From NCBI RefSeq assembly GCF_019880365.1, contig NZ_CP082271.1, forward strand, positions 186,001 through 250,000: a DNA stretch of 64,000 nt, written 5' to 3'. The notes under the pieces were generated by a model, which saw only the letters and a list, made by a program, of their open reading frames with translations, made no database searches and was not told where the DNA came from. The translations under genes were made by a program, and so were the position numbers. This document shows positions 50,582 to 58,521 of the stretch, piece after piece. Numbering within the stretch: the first letter of the stretch is position 1; every line of letters starts with the position of its first letter. Origin of the DNA: Pseudomonas sp. DNDY-54. Lineage in GTDB: Bacteria > Pseudomonadota > Gammaproteobacteria > Pseudomonadales > Pseudomonadaceae.

Positions 50582-51499
50582 TCAGAGATATCGTTGTGGC
50601 TGGATCTGTAGCGGGGTGAAATCTTCGCGCTCGGCGACGAAGGCCGGACGAGGCGAGAGGCCACAGAACGGAGCCTGCGCGGCGTTATCCACGTGGTTAT
50701 AGACGTAGAACAGGTTGCTGCGCGCGCTAGGCGTAATGTTGCTGTTGGAGCCGTGCATGGTGTTGCAGTCGAAAAACACCACGCTGCCGGCTGGCCCGGT
50801 CGCCGTGTCGATTCCGTAACGGTCGGCCAGCTCCGTGAGGCTGCCATGATCCGGCACGCCGAGTTCCTGCTTGCGCAGGGATTTCTCGTAGTGGTTCTCC
50901 GGTGTCTCGCCCACGCAGCGGACGTAATGCCGGTGCGACCCGGGGATCAACATCAGCGGACCGTTGTGTGGCTCGTTGTCGGTGAGCAGGATCGAGCAGC
51001 TCAGGGTGCGCATGCGCGGAAGACCGTCTTCGACGTGCCAGGTCTCGAAGTCCGAGTGCCAGTAAAACTCCTTGCCAGTGAAGCCGGGCTTGAAGTTCAT
51101 TCGTGACTGATGGACATAGATGTCACCGCCGAGGATGAAACTGGCGATGGCAGCAGTGCGGGCGTCGCGGGCGACGCGTGCGAACAGCGCGTTATCGCTG
51201 TGAATATCGAACACCGAGCGAATCGCGCCGCTGTCGGGTTCCTTGATGGTTTTGCCGGATTCAGCGACGGCTGGATCCTGGCGCATGCGGTCGAGTTCTT
51301 CGCGGAATACCGCGACCTCCTCGGCGCTGAACAGATTGGGGATGACCAGATAACCGTCACGCTCGAAGCGTTCGATCAGGTCCGGTGCGATCGGGGCATT
51401 GGCCAGATCGCTGCGGTAGACAACCGGATCCAGACGCTCCTGCCAGCTGGGTTCGTCGTGCTGGCGCGAAGGGTACAGGTCGGCTTGCACGGGGTTCAC
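50582..51499 (-). CDS. ectD: Ectoine 5-hydroxylase EctD
   Basis: Fe(II)/2-oxoglutarate dioxygenase making 5-hydroxyectoine from ectoine. The preferred start is a GTG at 51499 because AAGGAG lies 8 bases upstream and the product (MNPVQADLYPSRQHDEPSWQ) matches known P. stutzeri EctD length. ATGs at 51526 and 51520 precede that ribosome-binding site. The family signature F-x-W-H-S-D-F-E-T-W-H is present (GKEFYWHSDFETWHVEDGLP), giving iron ligands His and Asp, with the third ligand His in FDCNTMHGSNSN and the 2-oxoglutarate Arg in TPSARSNLFYVYNH. About 305 aa, normal. Confidence 0.95.
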   Translation of the reverse strand: MNPVQADLYPSRQHDEPSWQERLDPVVYRSDLANAPIAPDLIERFERDGYLVIPNLFSAEEVAVFREELDRMRQDPAVAESGKTIKEPDSGAIRSVFDIHSDNALFARVARDARTAAIASFILGGDIYVHQSRMNFKPGFTGKEFYWHSDFETWHVEDGLPRMRTLSCSILLTDNEPHNGPLMLIPGSHRHYVRCVGETPENHYEKSLRKQELGVPDHGSLTELADRYGIDTATGPAGSVVFFDCNTMHGSNSNITPSARSNLFYVYNHVDNAAQAPFCGLSPRPAFVAEREDFTPLQIQPQRYL

Positions 51500-51525
51500 G
51501 TTAGGTTCTCCTTGAATCATGGTCA

Positions 51526-51579
51526 TAGGGCGGGTGCGAGCCGCCCTACGGTCTTGCGAGACGGGCGAGCCCGTCTCGC
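51526..51579 (-). promoter_or_regulatory. Two hairpins in the ectC-ectD gap
   Basis: A palindrome TAGGGCGG/CCGCCCTA (51526-51548) lies close to a perfect 11-bp stem GCGAGACGGGC/GCCCGTCTCGC with GA loop (51556-51579). Both sit between the ectC stop and the ectD ribosome-binding site. They lack T tracts on the minus strand, so mRNA protection or differential expression of ectABC and ectD is more likely than termination. Confidence 0.55.
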
Positions 51580-51588
51580 CGTGTCGCC

Positions 51589-51987
51589 TCAGATGACGGT
51601 TTCTGCCTCCAGCGGGTAGACACCGCTTTCGTCATGCACTTCTTTGCCATTGAGCGGCGGGTTGAAGACGCAGGCCATCTTCATGTCCTCGGTGCCGCCG
51701 CGCAGCAAGTGCTCGTCATGCTTGTCGAGGATGTACAGCGTGCCGGCCTCGATCTTGTAGATCTTGCCGTCGGCGATGGTCTCGATTTCACCGTTGCCGC
51801 TCATGCAGTACACCGACTCCAGATGGTTCTGGTAGTGGATGTGCGTCTCGGTGTTGGCGTAGATGGTGGTGATGTGAAACGAGAAACCCATCTTGTCGTC
51901 CTTGAGCAGCATCCGCGTGCTGTCCCAAGTGTCGGTCTTGATTTTGCGGTTGGACTGCTCACATTCAGCGAGGGTACGTACGATCAT
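51589..51987 (-). CDS. ectC: L-ectoine synthase EctC
   Basis: Cupin-fold cyclase closing N-gamma-acetyl-diaminobutyrate to ectoine. The 132-aa protein is of normal length. It begins [20 protein letters not shown] and contains the cupin core [40 protein letters not shown] and [20 protein letters not shown], with metal-ligand candidates Glu in HLESVYC and His in DKHDEH. It starts 12 bases after ectB. Confidence 0.97.
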   Translation of the reverse strand: MIVRTLAECEQSNRKIKTDTWDSTRMLLKDDKMGFSFHITTIYANTETHIHYQNHLESVYCMSGNGEIETIADGKIYKIEAGTLYILDKHDEHLLRGGTEDMKMACVFNPPLNGKEVHDESGVYPLEAETVI

Positions 51988-51999
51988 GTGTTCAATTCC

Positions 52000-53277
52000 T
52001 CAGGAAGCGGCCTTGTTGGTGTCCTGCTCGGACATCACGGCGGCGAAGGCTTTATCCAAAATGCTCATGGCCTTGTCGATCTGCTCTTCGCTGATGATCA
52101 GCGGGCAAAGGCACTTGACCACTTCGCTGTGCGCGCCACTGGTTTCGATGACCAGGCCGTTTTCGAAGGCGTGACGGCAGATCGCAGCGGCGGTGTCGCC
52201 GTCTGGGCAGCTGATGCCAATCATCATGCCGCGGCCTTTGACGAACAGCGAATCGGGGCCGTAGCGGCGCACGATCTTGTGCATGCCGTCGGCGATGCGT
52301 TTGCCTTTGGCCTGCACGCTCTTGGCGAACTCGTCATTGCTCCAGAAATGCTCGATGGCAGCGGCGGCGGTGACGAACGCATGGTTGTTGCCGCGGAAGG
52401 TGCCGTTGTGTTCGCCCGGCTTCCACTGGTCCAGCTCCTTGCGCAGCAGCACCATGGCGAACGGCAGGCCGTAGCCCGAGAGTGACTTGGACAGGGTGAT
52501 CATGTCCGGCTTGATGCCCATTTCTTCGAAGCTGAAGAAGCTGCCGGTACGGCCGCAACCGGCCTGAATGTCGTCGACGATCAGCAGCATGTCGTGCTTG
52601 CGGCAGAGCTTTTCCAGCTTGCGAATCCAGTCGGCGGAGGCCGCGTTCAGGCCGCCTTCGCCCTGCACAACCTCGACGATGACTGCCGCGGGCTTGTCGA
52701 TGCCACTGGACGGATCGGTGAGCAGCTTGTCCATCATGCCGATGGTGTTCACCTTGTCGCCAAAGTAGTTGGCGTAGGGCATGCGGCTCACATCCGTCAG
52801 CGGCACGCCAGCTGCGCCACGGTGGTGCTTGTTACCGGTCGCCGCCAAGGCGCCGATGCTGCAGCCGTGGAAGCCGTTGGTGAAGCTGATGATGTTGTTG
52901 CGACCTGTCACCTTGCGCGCCAGTTTCAGCGCGGCTTCGACCGCGTTGGTGCCGGTCGGGCCGGTGAACTGCATGACGTAATCCATGTTGCGCGGCTTGA
53001 GGATCAACCGGTCGAACGTCGACAGGAATCGCTCTTTGGCGTCTGAGTACATGTCCAGGCCATGGGTAATGCCGTCTTCGCTGATGTAGTCGAGCAGTGC
53101 CTGCTTCAGTACCGGGTGATTGTGCCCGTAGTTGAGCGTGCCGGCACCGGCGAGGAAATCGATGTAGTGCTTGCCTTCGCGGGTAATCAGTTCAGCGCCG
53201 CGGGCTTGCTTGAAGACAACCGGAAAAGATCGGCAGTAGCTGCGAACACCGGATTCGTGCTTTTCGAACGTTTGCAT
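52000..53277 (-). CDS. ectB: Diaminobutyrate-2-oxoglutarate transaminase EctB
   Basis: PLP aminotransferase converting aspartate-semialdehyde to L-2,4-diaminobutyrate with glutamate. From the ATG at 53277 it is 425 aa, the usual size. It starts MQTFEKHESGVRSYCRSFPV and contains GAGTLNYGHNHPVLKQALLD, MQFTGPTGTNAVEAALKLAR, DDIQAGCGRTGSFFSFEEMG and the PLP-lysine motif DMITLSKSLSGYGLPFAMVL. There is no stop codon between ectA and this ATG: both lie in one open frame of 602 codons. An AAGGA site about 7 bases before the ATG should allow separate EctB synthesis, but a fused EctA-EctB can also be read. Confidence 0.93.
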   Translation of the reverse strand: MQTFEKHESGVRSYCRSFPVVFKQARGAELITREGKHYIDFLAGAGTLNYGHNHPVLKQALLDYISEDGITHGLDMYSDAKERFLSTFDRLILKPRNMDYVMQFTGPTGTNAVEAALKLARKVTGRNNIISFTNGFHGCSIGALAATGNKHHRGAAGVPLTDVSRMPYANYFGDKVNTIGMMDKLLTDPSSGIDKPAAVIVEVVQGEGGLNAASADWIRKLEKLCRKHDMLLIVDDIQAGCGRTGSFFSFEEMGIKPDMITLSKSLSGYGLPFAMVLLRKELDQWKPGEHNGTFRGNNHAFVTAAAAIEHFWSNDEFAKSVQAKGKRIADGMHKIVRRYGPDSLFVKGRGMMIGISCPDGDTAAAICRHAFENGLVIETSGAHSEVVKCLCPLIISEEQIDKAMSILDKAFAAVMSEQDTNKAAS

Positions 53278-53808
53278 GGGGTTTCCTTCAATTCTTTGTC
53301 GAGAGTCGGTGGCGTCGAACGGACCCGCTCGGTACAGCTCTTCGTCTTCGTGTTGGCCAGCGAAATGCTTGGCGCGGGAGAACAGCGTGCGAGTGCTGTA
53401 GTCGGTCTCCAGCTGAGCGAAGGCTTTCTTGAACAATGCCTGGGAGGCGCCGTTGTCTGGCGAGATTGTCGTTTCGAGGTGGCGGACGCCCTGTTCTCTG
53501 GCGACCCGAGTGACCAGGGCCATCAGCATGCGCAGAGCCAGACCCTGGCCGCGCATCGAGGCGTCTACCGCGACTTGCCAGACGAACAACGTGTCGGGGC
53601 GAGCGGGCGGACGGTAACCGGAAATGAAACCTACCAACTGGCCATTTGCATCTTCGGCCGCGATGGAGGTGTCAGCGAAATCCGAGCACTGCAGAAGGTT
53701 GCAATACACCGAATTGATATCCAGAGGCTGGCAACGGGCTACCAGGTCGTGGAGGGCAGAACCGTCGCCGTCGGTTGGGCGACGGAGCGTTACGGTAGGA
53801 ATACTCAA
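53278..53808 (-). CDS. ectA: Diaminobutyrate acetyltransferase EctA, fused in frame to ectB
   Basis: GNAT enzyme acetylating diaminobutyrate at the gamma amino group. The start is a TTG at 53808 with AAAGGA 6 bases upstream; no ATG occurs in the first 90 codons. Motifs: RRPTDGDGSALHDLVARCQP, LDINSVYCNLLQCSDFADTS, DTLFVWQVAVDASMRGQGLA (acetyl-CoA loop RGQGLA), HLETTISPDNGASQALFKKA, and a C-terminus HEDEELYRAGPFDATDS. Other EctA proteins end shortly after the GPF motif. Here the frame continues for 13 more codons without a stop into EctB. A TGA in another frame (within ATTGAAGG, 12 bases before the ectB ATG) may be the ancestral stop. Confidence 0.88.
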
Positions 53809-53846
53809 AACAAGTCCTTTGGGGTTGTTGATTGAAATCCTTTATT

Positions 53847-53876
53847 AGAATAAACACATCGAAAATTTAATCTCAA
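53847..53876 (-). promoter_or_regulatory. Predicted osmoregulated ect promoter
   Basis: On the minus strand, -35 TTGAGA (53871-53876) is followed by an 18-bp spacer that is very AT-rich and -10 TATTCT (53847-53852), about 38 bases before the ectA start. TTGAGA with an AT-rich spacer and a weak -10 resembles the osmotically induced P. stutzeri ectA promoter as I recall it. Confidence 0.7.
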
Positions 53877-54453
53877 CCCGCGATGTCCCGCTTCCGCATG
53901 GATTGTTCGCCGATATCGCAGAAGTTCGCCGAATATCGGGAGATTTGAACTTTTCCTTGAGCGCGCGAAATTACGCCGAGTTGCGTATCAGTCTGGCGCG
54001 CTGATGTTTTCTACATTCAGGCGAATATCTAGCGGCTAGCACCGGGGCGCCTCGCCTGCCATTGCGAGTGCGGCGCTCGCCGCGGCCAGGGTGTGCCGAA
54101 CCCAGTAAAGACGGGCTTTCTGGCGAGGTTCCGCGTGGTGCCGGACGCAGTGAGTGTGCGGCCGGAAATGGCGTGGATTAAGCAGCGGAAGTTGGGTTTG
54201 AATTGAAGCCAATTATGGTCGCGTAACTACCGGGCCCAAGCGGACATATAGGAACCGGAACGCCGGCATATGCGCCGGCGAGATTGACGACTTCGTCCCA
54301 TTCAATGAAATTTTTGTGGCGAGTCGATATTGGGTGGCCGCGGAAAGTTATCCCGCTAGTTGTCGAGTTGCTGCTGAGTTAGTTGTGGCAAAGAGCGGCG
54401 AGCCGCTCTGTTTCGCAGGCTGAGGCGCCTTCAGGGCGCGACGGGCTCGCGCC
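53877..54453. other. Intergenic region between ectA and zwf
   Basis: No gene is supported in these 577 bases. It holds a hairpin CGCCGGC/GCCGGCG at 54261-54280 and a hairpin AGAGCGGC/GCCGCTCT at 54392-54409, 45 bases after the zwf stop on the minus strand, which could end the zwf transcript. The region is more AT-rich near ectA, and upstream activator sites for ect could lie here. Confidence 0.45.
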
Positions 54454-55896
54454 TCATCGCCACCAGCGACGGCCTTGATGTTCGATCAGCTGGCGGGCCT
54501 GTTCCGGGCCATCGGTGCCGGCCGGATAGGGCCGCGGTTTACGGTAATGGCTGTGCCAACCACGCAGAATCGGATCGACCCAGTTCCAAGCGGCCTCGAC
54601 CTCGTCGCGGCGCATGAACAGCGTCGAGTCGCCTTCGATGACGTCCAGCAGCAAGCGCTCGTAAGCTTCCCAGCGACGGGTGCTGCTGAAGGCGTGCGCG
54701 AGGTTCAGATCGAGTTCAACGGGCTCGAGCTGCATACCCTTGCCTGGCGCCTTGGCCATCAGCTGCAGACTGATGCTTTCCTCCGGCTGCAGGCTGATCA
54801 CGAGGCGGTTCACTTCGCCCTTGGTGAAGAGCATGTGCGGCACTTGCTTGAACGTGATGATGATCTCAGAGCGTTTGCGCGCCATGCGTTTGCCGGTGCG
54901 CAGGTAGAAGGGCACGCCGGCCCAGCGCCAGTTGTCGATCTCAGCCTTTACCGCGACGAAGGTTTCGGTGTCGCTGTCGTTGTCGACGTCGTGTTCGAAG
55001 TAATAGGCCTGCACGTCCTGGCCGCCGATGTGGCCGGCGACATATTGTCCGCGTACGGTCTTGTCCTGGACGTCATTGCCAGTGATGGGCTTGAGCGCTT
55101 CGAGAATTTTGACCTTCTCGCCGCGTATGGATTTGGCATCGAACCGCACCGGCGCTTCCATCGCGACCAGGCAGAGCAGCTGCAGCAGGTGGTTCTGCAG
55201 CATGTCGCGCATGGCGCCGGCGTGATCGTAGTAGCTGCCGCGGTTCTCGACGCCGAGGGTTTCGGCCACCGTGATCTGAACGTGATCGATGTGGCCGCTG
55301 CGCCAGATAGGCTCGAAGAGCGCATTAGCGAAGCGCAGCGCCATGAGGTTCTGCACGGTTTCTTTGCCCAGATAATGGTCGATCCGGTAGATCCGCGACT
55401 CGGGAAACACGGCGCCAATGGCTTCGTTGATCTCGAGCGCCGAGTCCAGCGAATGACCGATGGGCTTTTCCAGCACGATGCGCGCGTTCTCCCCGGCCAG
55501 GCCGGCACTTTCGAGGTTGGAGGCGATGGGTTCGAAGAGATTCGGCGCAGTCGCCAGGTAGTGCACGAGCACCCGGCCTTCGATCTGGCCGAGGTGATGG
55601 GCAAGACCGACGAACTCGCCACGTTGGGTGGCGTCCATGGCGAAGTAATCGAAGCGCTGAATGAACGTCTTCCAGACATCGGCCTCGAAATCGGCGCGCG
55701 CGATTTCGGCACGGCAGTGCCGCTCGGCCAGGGTCAGGTAGGCGTTGCGGTCGATATCCTGTCGGGCGATCGCAAAGATCCGCAGGTCATCGTGCAGCCG
55801 TTTTTCCCGGTGCAGGTGATAAAGCGCAGGGATGAGTTTGTGTAGCGCCAGGTCGCCGGTACCGCCAAATACCAGCATGTCGCAAGAAATGGACAC
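54454..55896 (-). CDS. zwf: Glucose-6-phosphate 1-dehydrogenase
   Basis: Oxidises glucose-6-phosphate to 6-phosphogluconolactone. The GTG start at 55896 is chosen because AGGAG lies 7 bases upstream, giving about 480 aa from MSISCDMLVFGGTGDLALHK (nucleotide motif GGTGDLA). The conserved substrate motif RIDHYLGKETVQNLMALRFA and later FYLRTGKRMARKRSEIIITF are present. No pgl or eda genes follow, unlike the main zwf-pgl-eda operon. Placement beside an rccR-like gene and pycAB matches the order of the second zwf of P. aeruginosa (PA5439), so it is likely the paralogue. It is transcribed divergently from the regulator across a shared palindrome. Confidence 0.93.
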   Translation of the reverse strand: MSISCDMLVFGGTGDLALHKLIPALYHLHREKRLHDDLRIFAIARQDIDRNAYLTLAERHCRAEIARADFEADVWKTFIQRFDYFAMDATQRGEFVGLAHHLGQIEGRVLVHYLATAPNLFEPIASNLESAGLAGENARIVLEKPIGHSLDSALEINEAIGAVFPESRIYRIDHYLGKETVQNLMALRFANALFEPIWRSGHIDHVQITVAETLGVENRGSYYDHAGAMRDMLQNHLLQLLCLVAMEAPVRFDAKSIRGEKVKILEALKPITGNDVQDKTVRGQYVAGHIGGQDVQAYYFEHDVDNDSDTETFVAVKAEIDNWRWAGVPFYLRTGKRMARKRSEIIITFKQVPHMLFTKGEVNRLVISLQPEESISLQLMAKAPGKGMQLEPVELDLNLAHAFSSTRRWEAYERLLLDVIEGDSTLFMRRDEVEAAWNWVDPILRGWHSHYRKPRPYPAGTDGPEQARQLIEHQGRRWWR

Positions 55897-56196
55897 AGCG
55901 TCACTCCTAAGGTGGGACAGACGTCGATTGACGTGCCGCTTAACCGTCAGCGCTGGCAATACTGCGTTAAAGCGGCGTCAGAATGGTCATTTACAAGCAC
56001 GTAAACTCCGCTTCTTCGACCGTTTCTGCCTTGTTTTGCCTGCCTCGCTTAGGTTTTAAGCGGTACGTAGGTGGGCGATGCGGCGAGCCTTGTAGTATAA
56101 CTACAAGCCCACTACAACCAGCCGGCAAGACGGCTGCGAGCGCACCCGCAGCGTTCGACCACGCTTGCCAGGTATTGATCATAGCGAGTCCGACAC
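55897..56196. other. Divergent control region of zwf and the rpiR-type regulator
   Basis: Three hundred bases between the two divergent starts carry no gene. The notable element is the 17-bp palindrome at 56090-56106, listed separately. The region is otherwise unremarkable. Confidence 0.6.
56090..56106. promoter_or_regulatory. Palindromic operator for the RpiR-family regulator
   Basis: TTGTAGTATAACTACAA is a perfect inverted repeat (TTGTAGT-ATA-ACTACAA), 90 bases before the regulator start. HexR and RccR sites of Pseudomonas have the form TGTA-N-T ... A-N-TACA, so this is a good candidate for autoregulation and possibly zwf control. Confidence 0.7.
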
Positions 56197-57063
56197 GTGA
56201 ACCTGCTGCAACACATCGCTCAATCGAGAAGTTCGCTACGCAAGTCGGAGTTGAAGGTGGCCGACCATGTGCTCCTCGATCCGGCTGCCGTGATGCACAG
56301 TTCCATGGCCGATCTGGCCCATGTCGTCGGAGTCAGTGAGCCGACCATCGTGCGCTTCTGTCGCGCTATCGGTTGCCTGGGGTTCCAGGACCTCAAACTG
56401 AAACTGGCGCAGAGCCTTGCCGCCGGGGCCAGCTTCGGCCAGTTCGCCATCAGCGAAAACGATTCGGTCACGGACTTCGCGCTGAAGATTTTTGACACCA
56501 CGCTGCATACGCTGATGGAAGTGCGCGAGCGCCTGGATTCCGATGCGCTTGAGCGTGCGGTCGCAGCCATGGCCAAGGCCGAGCGGGTGGAATTCTACGG
56601 TTTTGGTGCATCCGGCGCGGTCGCCACAGACGCCCAACACAAATTCTTCCGGTTGCTGCTCAGTGCAGCGGCGTATTCCGATCCGCACATGCAGGCCATG
56701 TCGGCGGTCACGCTCAAACCCACCGACGTTGCCATCTGCATTTCACAATCGGGACGCTCCAAGGACTTGCTGATCACGGCTAACGTGGTGCGGGAATCCG
56801 GTGCCACGCTGATCACGCTCTGCCCGAGCCAGACGCCGCTGGCGGAACTGGCCACCATCAATCTGGCCATCGACGTGCAGGAAGACACCGAGATCTACAC
56901 GCCGCTAACATCGCGCATCGCCCATCTCGTCGTCATCGACGTGCTGGCGATGGGTGTGGCCATGGCGCGCGGGCCGAGCCTGGTCAACCACCTCAAGAGC
57001 GTGAAGCGCAGTCTGCGCAGCTTGCGCCTGTCGCCCAAGTCAGTGAAGCCGCACGAAGACTGA
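56197..57063 (+). CDS. rccR: RpiR-family regulator, RccR-like
   Basis: The 288-aa repressor type has an N-terminal HTH_6 domain (SELKVADHVLLDPAAVMHSS, VGVSEPTIVRFCRAIGCLGF) and a C-terminal SIS domain sensing sugar acids (RVEFYGFGASGAVATDAQHK, ICISQSGRSKDLLITANVV). Start is GTG 56197. The N-terminus MNLLQHIAQSRSSLRKSELK and the neighbours fit P. aeruginosa PA5438 (RccR), which responds to 2-keto-3-deoxy-6-phosphogluconate and controls glyoxylate shunt and pyruvate metabolism genes. It is less like HexR, which begins differently and sits at the zwf-pgl-eda operon. This assignment is from memory of the sequences. Confidence 0.85.
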   Translation: MNLLQHIAQSRSSLRKSELKVADHVLLDPAAVMHSSMADLAHVVGVSEPTIVRFCRAIGCLGFQDLKLKLAQSLAAGASFGQFAISENDSVTDFALKIFDTTLHTLMEVRERLDSDALERAVAAMAKAERVEFYGFGASGAVATDAQHKFFRLLLSAAAYSDPHMQAMSAVTLKPTDVAICISQSGRSKDLLITANVVRESGATLITLCPSQTPLAELATINLAIDVQEDTEIYTPLTSRIAHLVVIDVLAMGVAMARGPSLVNHLKSVKRSLRSLRLSPKSVKPHED

Positions 57064-57091
57064 ACCCGCTCGAAATGGCGCCGTGTCGAGC

Positions 57092-57130
57092 GTCATCGCA
57101 CCGTCATCAGCCTGTCCTCATAGCGTCACC
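57092..57130 (+). promoter_or_regulatory. Pho-box-like array of four 11-bp repeats
   Basis: GTCAT, GTCAT, GTCCT and GTCAC start at 57092, 57103, 57114 and 57125, exactly 11 bp apart. PhoB binds direct repeats of CTGTCA-type units with 11-bp period. The array lies 48 bases before the small gene at 57178. Confidence 0.5.
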
Positions 57131-57177
57131 CATAGCTTCGATGCTGAGCCTCCCAGTACCTTTCTCTGGAGTTCAGC

Positions 57178-57393
57178 ATGGCCCAGCACCGCGAAACCTA
57201 CGTCAACCTCGATGCCCGTGCCCGCCGCAAACAGCAGGACGAGCGTCGCATGCATTTCCGACGCGCCATCGAAAGCTACGACGAGCAGCGCCAGTTACAC
57301 GCGCAGCTGATGGAGTTTCCTGATCTGCTGATGGTCAGCCCACTGCTGGACGGCTTGCCGGCGCGCCATCAAAGCGGGCAGCCAGCGCAATGA
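57178..57393 (+). CDS. Small charged protein of unknown function
   Basis: The 71-aa product (MAQHRETYVNLDARARRKQQ, then DERRMHFRRAIESYDEQRQL) is highly charged and helical, with no membrane segment. GGAG lies about 7 bases before the ATG. Its 3' end overlaps the convergent LysR gene by 59 bp. The Pho-box-like repeats upstream suggest phosphate control. I do not recognise a family with known function, though the ribosome-binding site and upstream elements argue that it is real. Confidence 0.65.
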   Translation: MAQHRETYVNLDARARRKQQDERRMHFRRAIESYDEQRQLHAQLMEFPDLLMVSPLLDGLPARHQSGQPAQ

Positions 57394-58297
57394 TCTGTGC
57401 GCGCTCTTCACGGATGAAGGCAAAGAACGCCTGCGCGACGGGGCTTAGCCGTTTGCCGCGCGGGTGAACGACGCACCAGCTGCGGTAAAGCGGCAGTTCT
57501 TGGACGGGCAGCTCGCGAAGCAGGCCGTGCGCTAACTCAAGGTGCACGGCGTGGCGTGGGATCAGGGCCAGGCCGAGCCCTGCCAGCACGCTTTCACGCA
57601 GCGCATCAAGCGATGCGACCTGTACTGTCTGAGCAAAGTGCGCGCGCTTTTGGCGCAGATAGTCCTCGCCTGCCTTTCGCGTGCCTGATCCGGATTCACG
57701 GATCAGCAGCGGGTAACGCGTCAGGTCCTGCAGGGTGAGCTCATCCGCTGCGCATAACGGATGATCCACCGGCGCAACCGCGACGATCGGGTTATCGAGG
57801 AAGGGCATGAACTCCAGGTCCATATCGGTTGGTACCTGCGACATGATCAGCAGATCGTCACGGCTGATCGACAGGCGCTTGACCGCCTGCGCGTGGTTCA
57901 CCACCACCAGTTCCAGACTGACCTCCGGGTGCTTGCGTTTGAACGCGGCAAACAGATGCGGCGTGATGTATTTGGCGCTCGACTCGACAGCAAGGTTTAG
58001 CTGGCCTTGCAACGAGCCCTGCAGGTCGGACAGCTGCATATCCAGGCTGTCCAGGCGTCCAAAGATGTCCGTGCTGGCGCGCTGCAACGCTTCGGCTGCG
58101 GCAGTCAGGTAGAGCTTTTTGCCCAGGTACTCGAACAGTGGTTGGCCGATCAACTCCTCCAGCTGGCGAATCTGCAAACTCACGGCGGGCTGGGTGAGGG
58201 CCATTTCTTCGGCTGCTCGGCTGTAGGAGTGGCTTTCACATACCGCGCGGAAGATCTGCAGCTGGCGCAGGGTTATGCGCATCATGCTTTTTCGCAT
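57335..58297 (-). CDS. LysR-family regulator beside pyruvate carboxylase
   Basis: The 320-aa protein has the LysR HTH (ITLRQLQIFRAVCESHSYSR, AAEEMALTQPAVSLQIRQLE) and a substrate-binding domain of the CbbR/CysB-like type (LNLAVESSAKYITPHLFAAF, VLAGLGLALIPRHAVHLEL). It is divergent from pycA, the position of P. aeruginosa PA5437, so it probably controls pycAB. The start is uncertain among three Met codons (58297, 58285, 58282); the first is used because related proteins begin MRKS. Its 3' end overlaps the convergent small gene. Confidence 0.9.
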   Translation of the reverse strand: MRKSMMRITLRQLQIFRAVCESHSYSRAAEEMALTQPAVSLQIRQLEELIGQPLFEYLGKKLYLTAAAEALQRASTDIFGRLDSLDMQLSDLQGSLQGQLNLAVESSAKYITPHLFAAFKRKHPEVSLELVVVNHAQAVKRLSISRDDLLIMSQVPTDMDLEFMPFLDNPIVAVAPVDHPLCAADELTLQDLTRYPLLIRESGSGTRKAGEDYLRQKRAHFAQTVQVASLDALRESVLAGLGLALIPRHAVHLELAHGLLRELPVQELPLYRSWCVVHPRGKRLSPVAQAFFAFIREERAQIIALAARFDGAPASRPAVG

Positions 58298-58521
58298 CGT
58301 TTCGCCGCCCCTCTGGTTGTTTTACGCGGGCTCAATCGGCCTCTAGAGCTGGCGGGCCGGCTGTTCCAGGATCGGTATAAGTAATTACTTATTCCCAGTC
58401 AAACAATTATTCATTTTCAGTAATCATGCGCGCGGGCGTAGGGTTTAAGGGCTTGCACCGGGTGCAGGCAATACACGGCCCCTTACGGCGCCTTCTGCTC
58501 ATCGACCGAGGGAATGACAGC

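Noticed and set aside
56197..57063. Naming the RpiR regulator hexR
   Set aside because: The N-terminus and the zwf-rpiR-lysR-pycA-pycB order fit the RccR locus, and no pgl-eda genes follow zwf.
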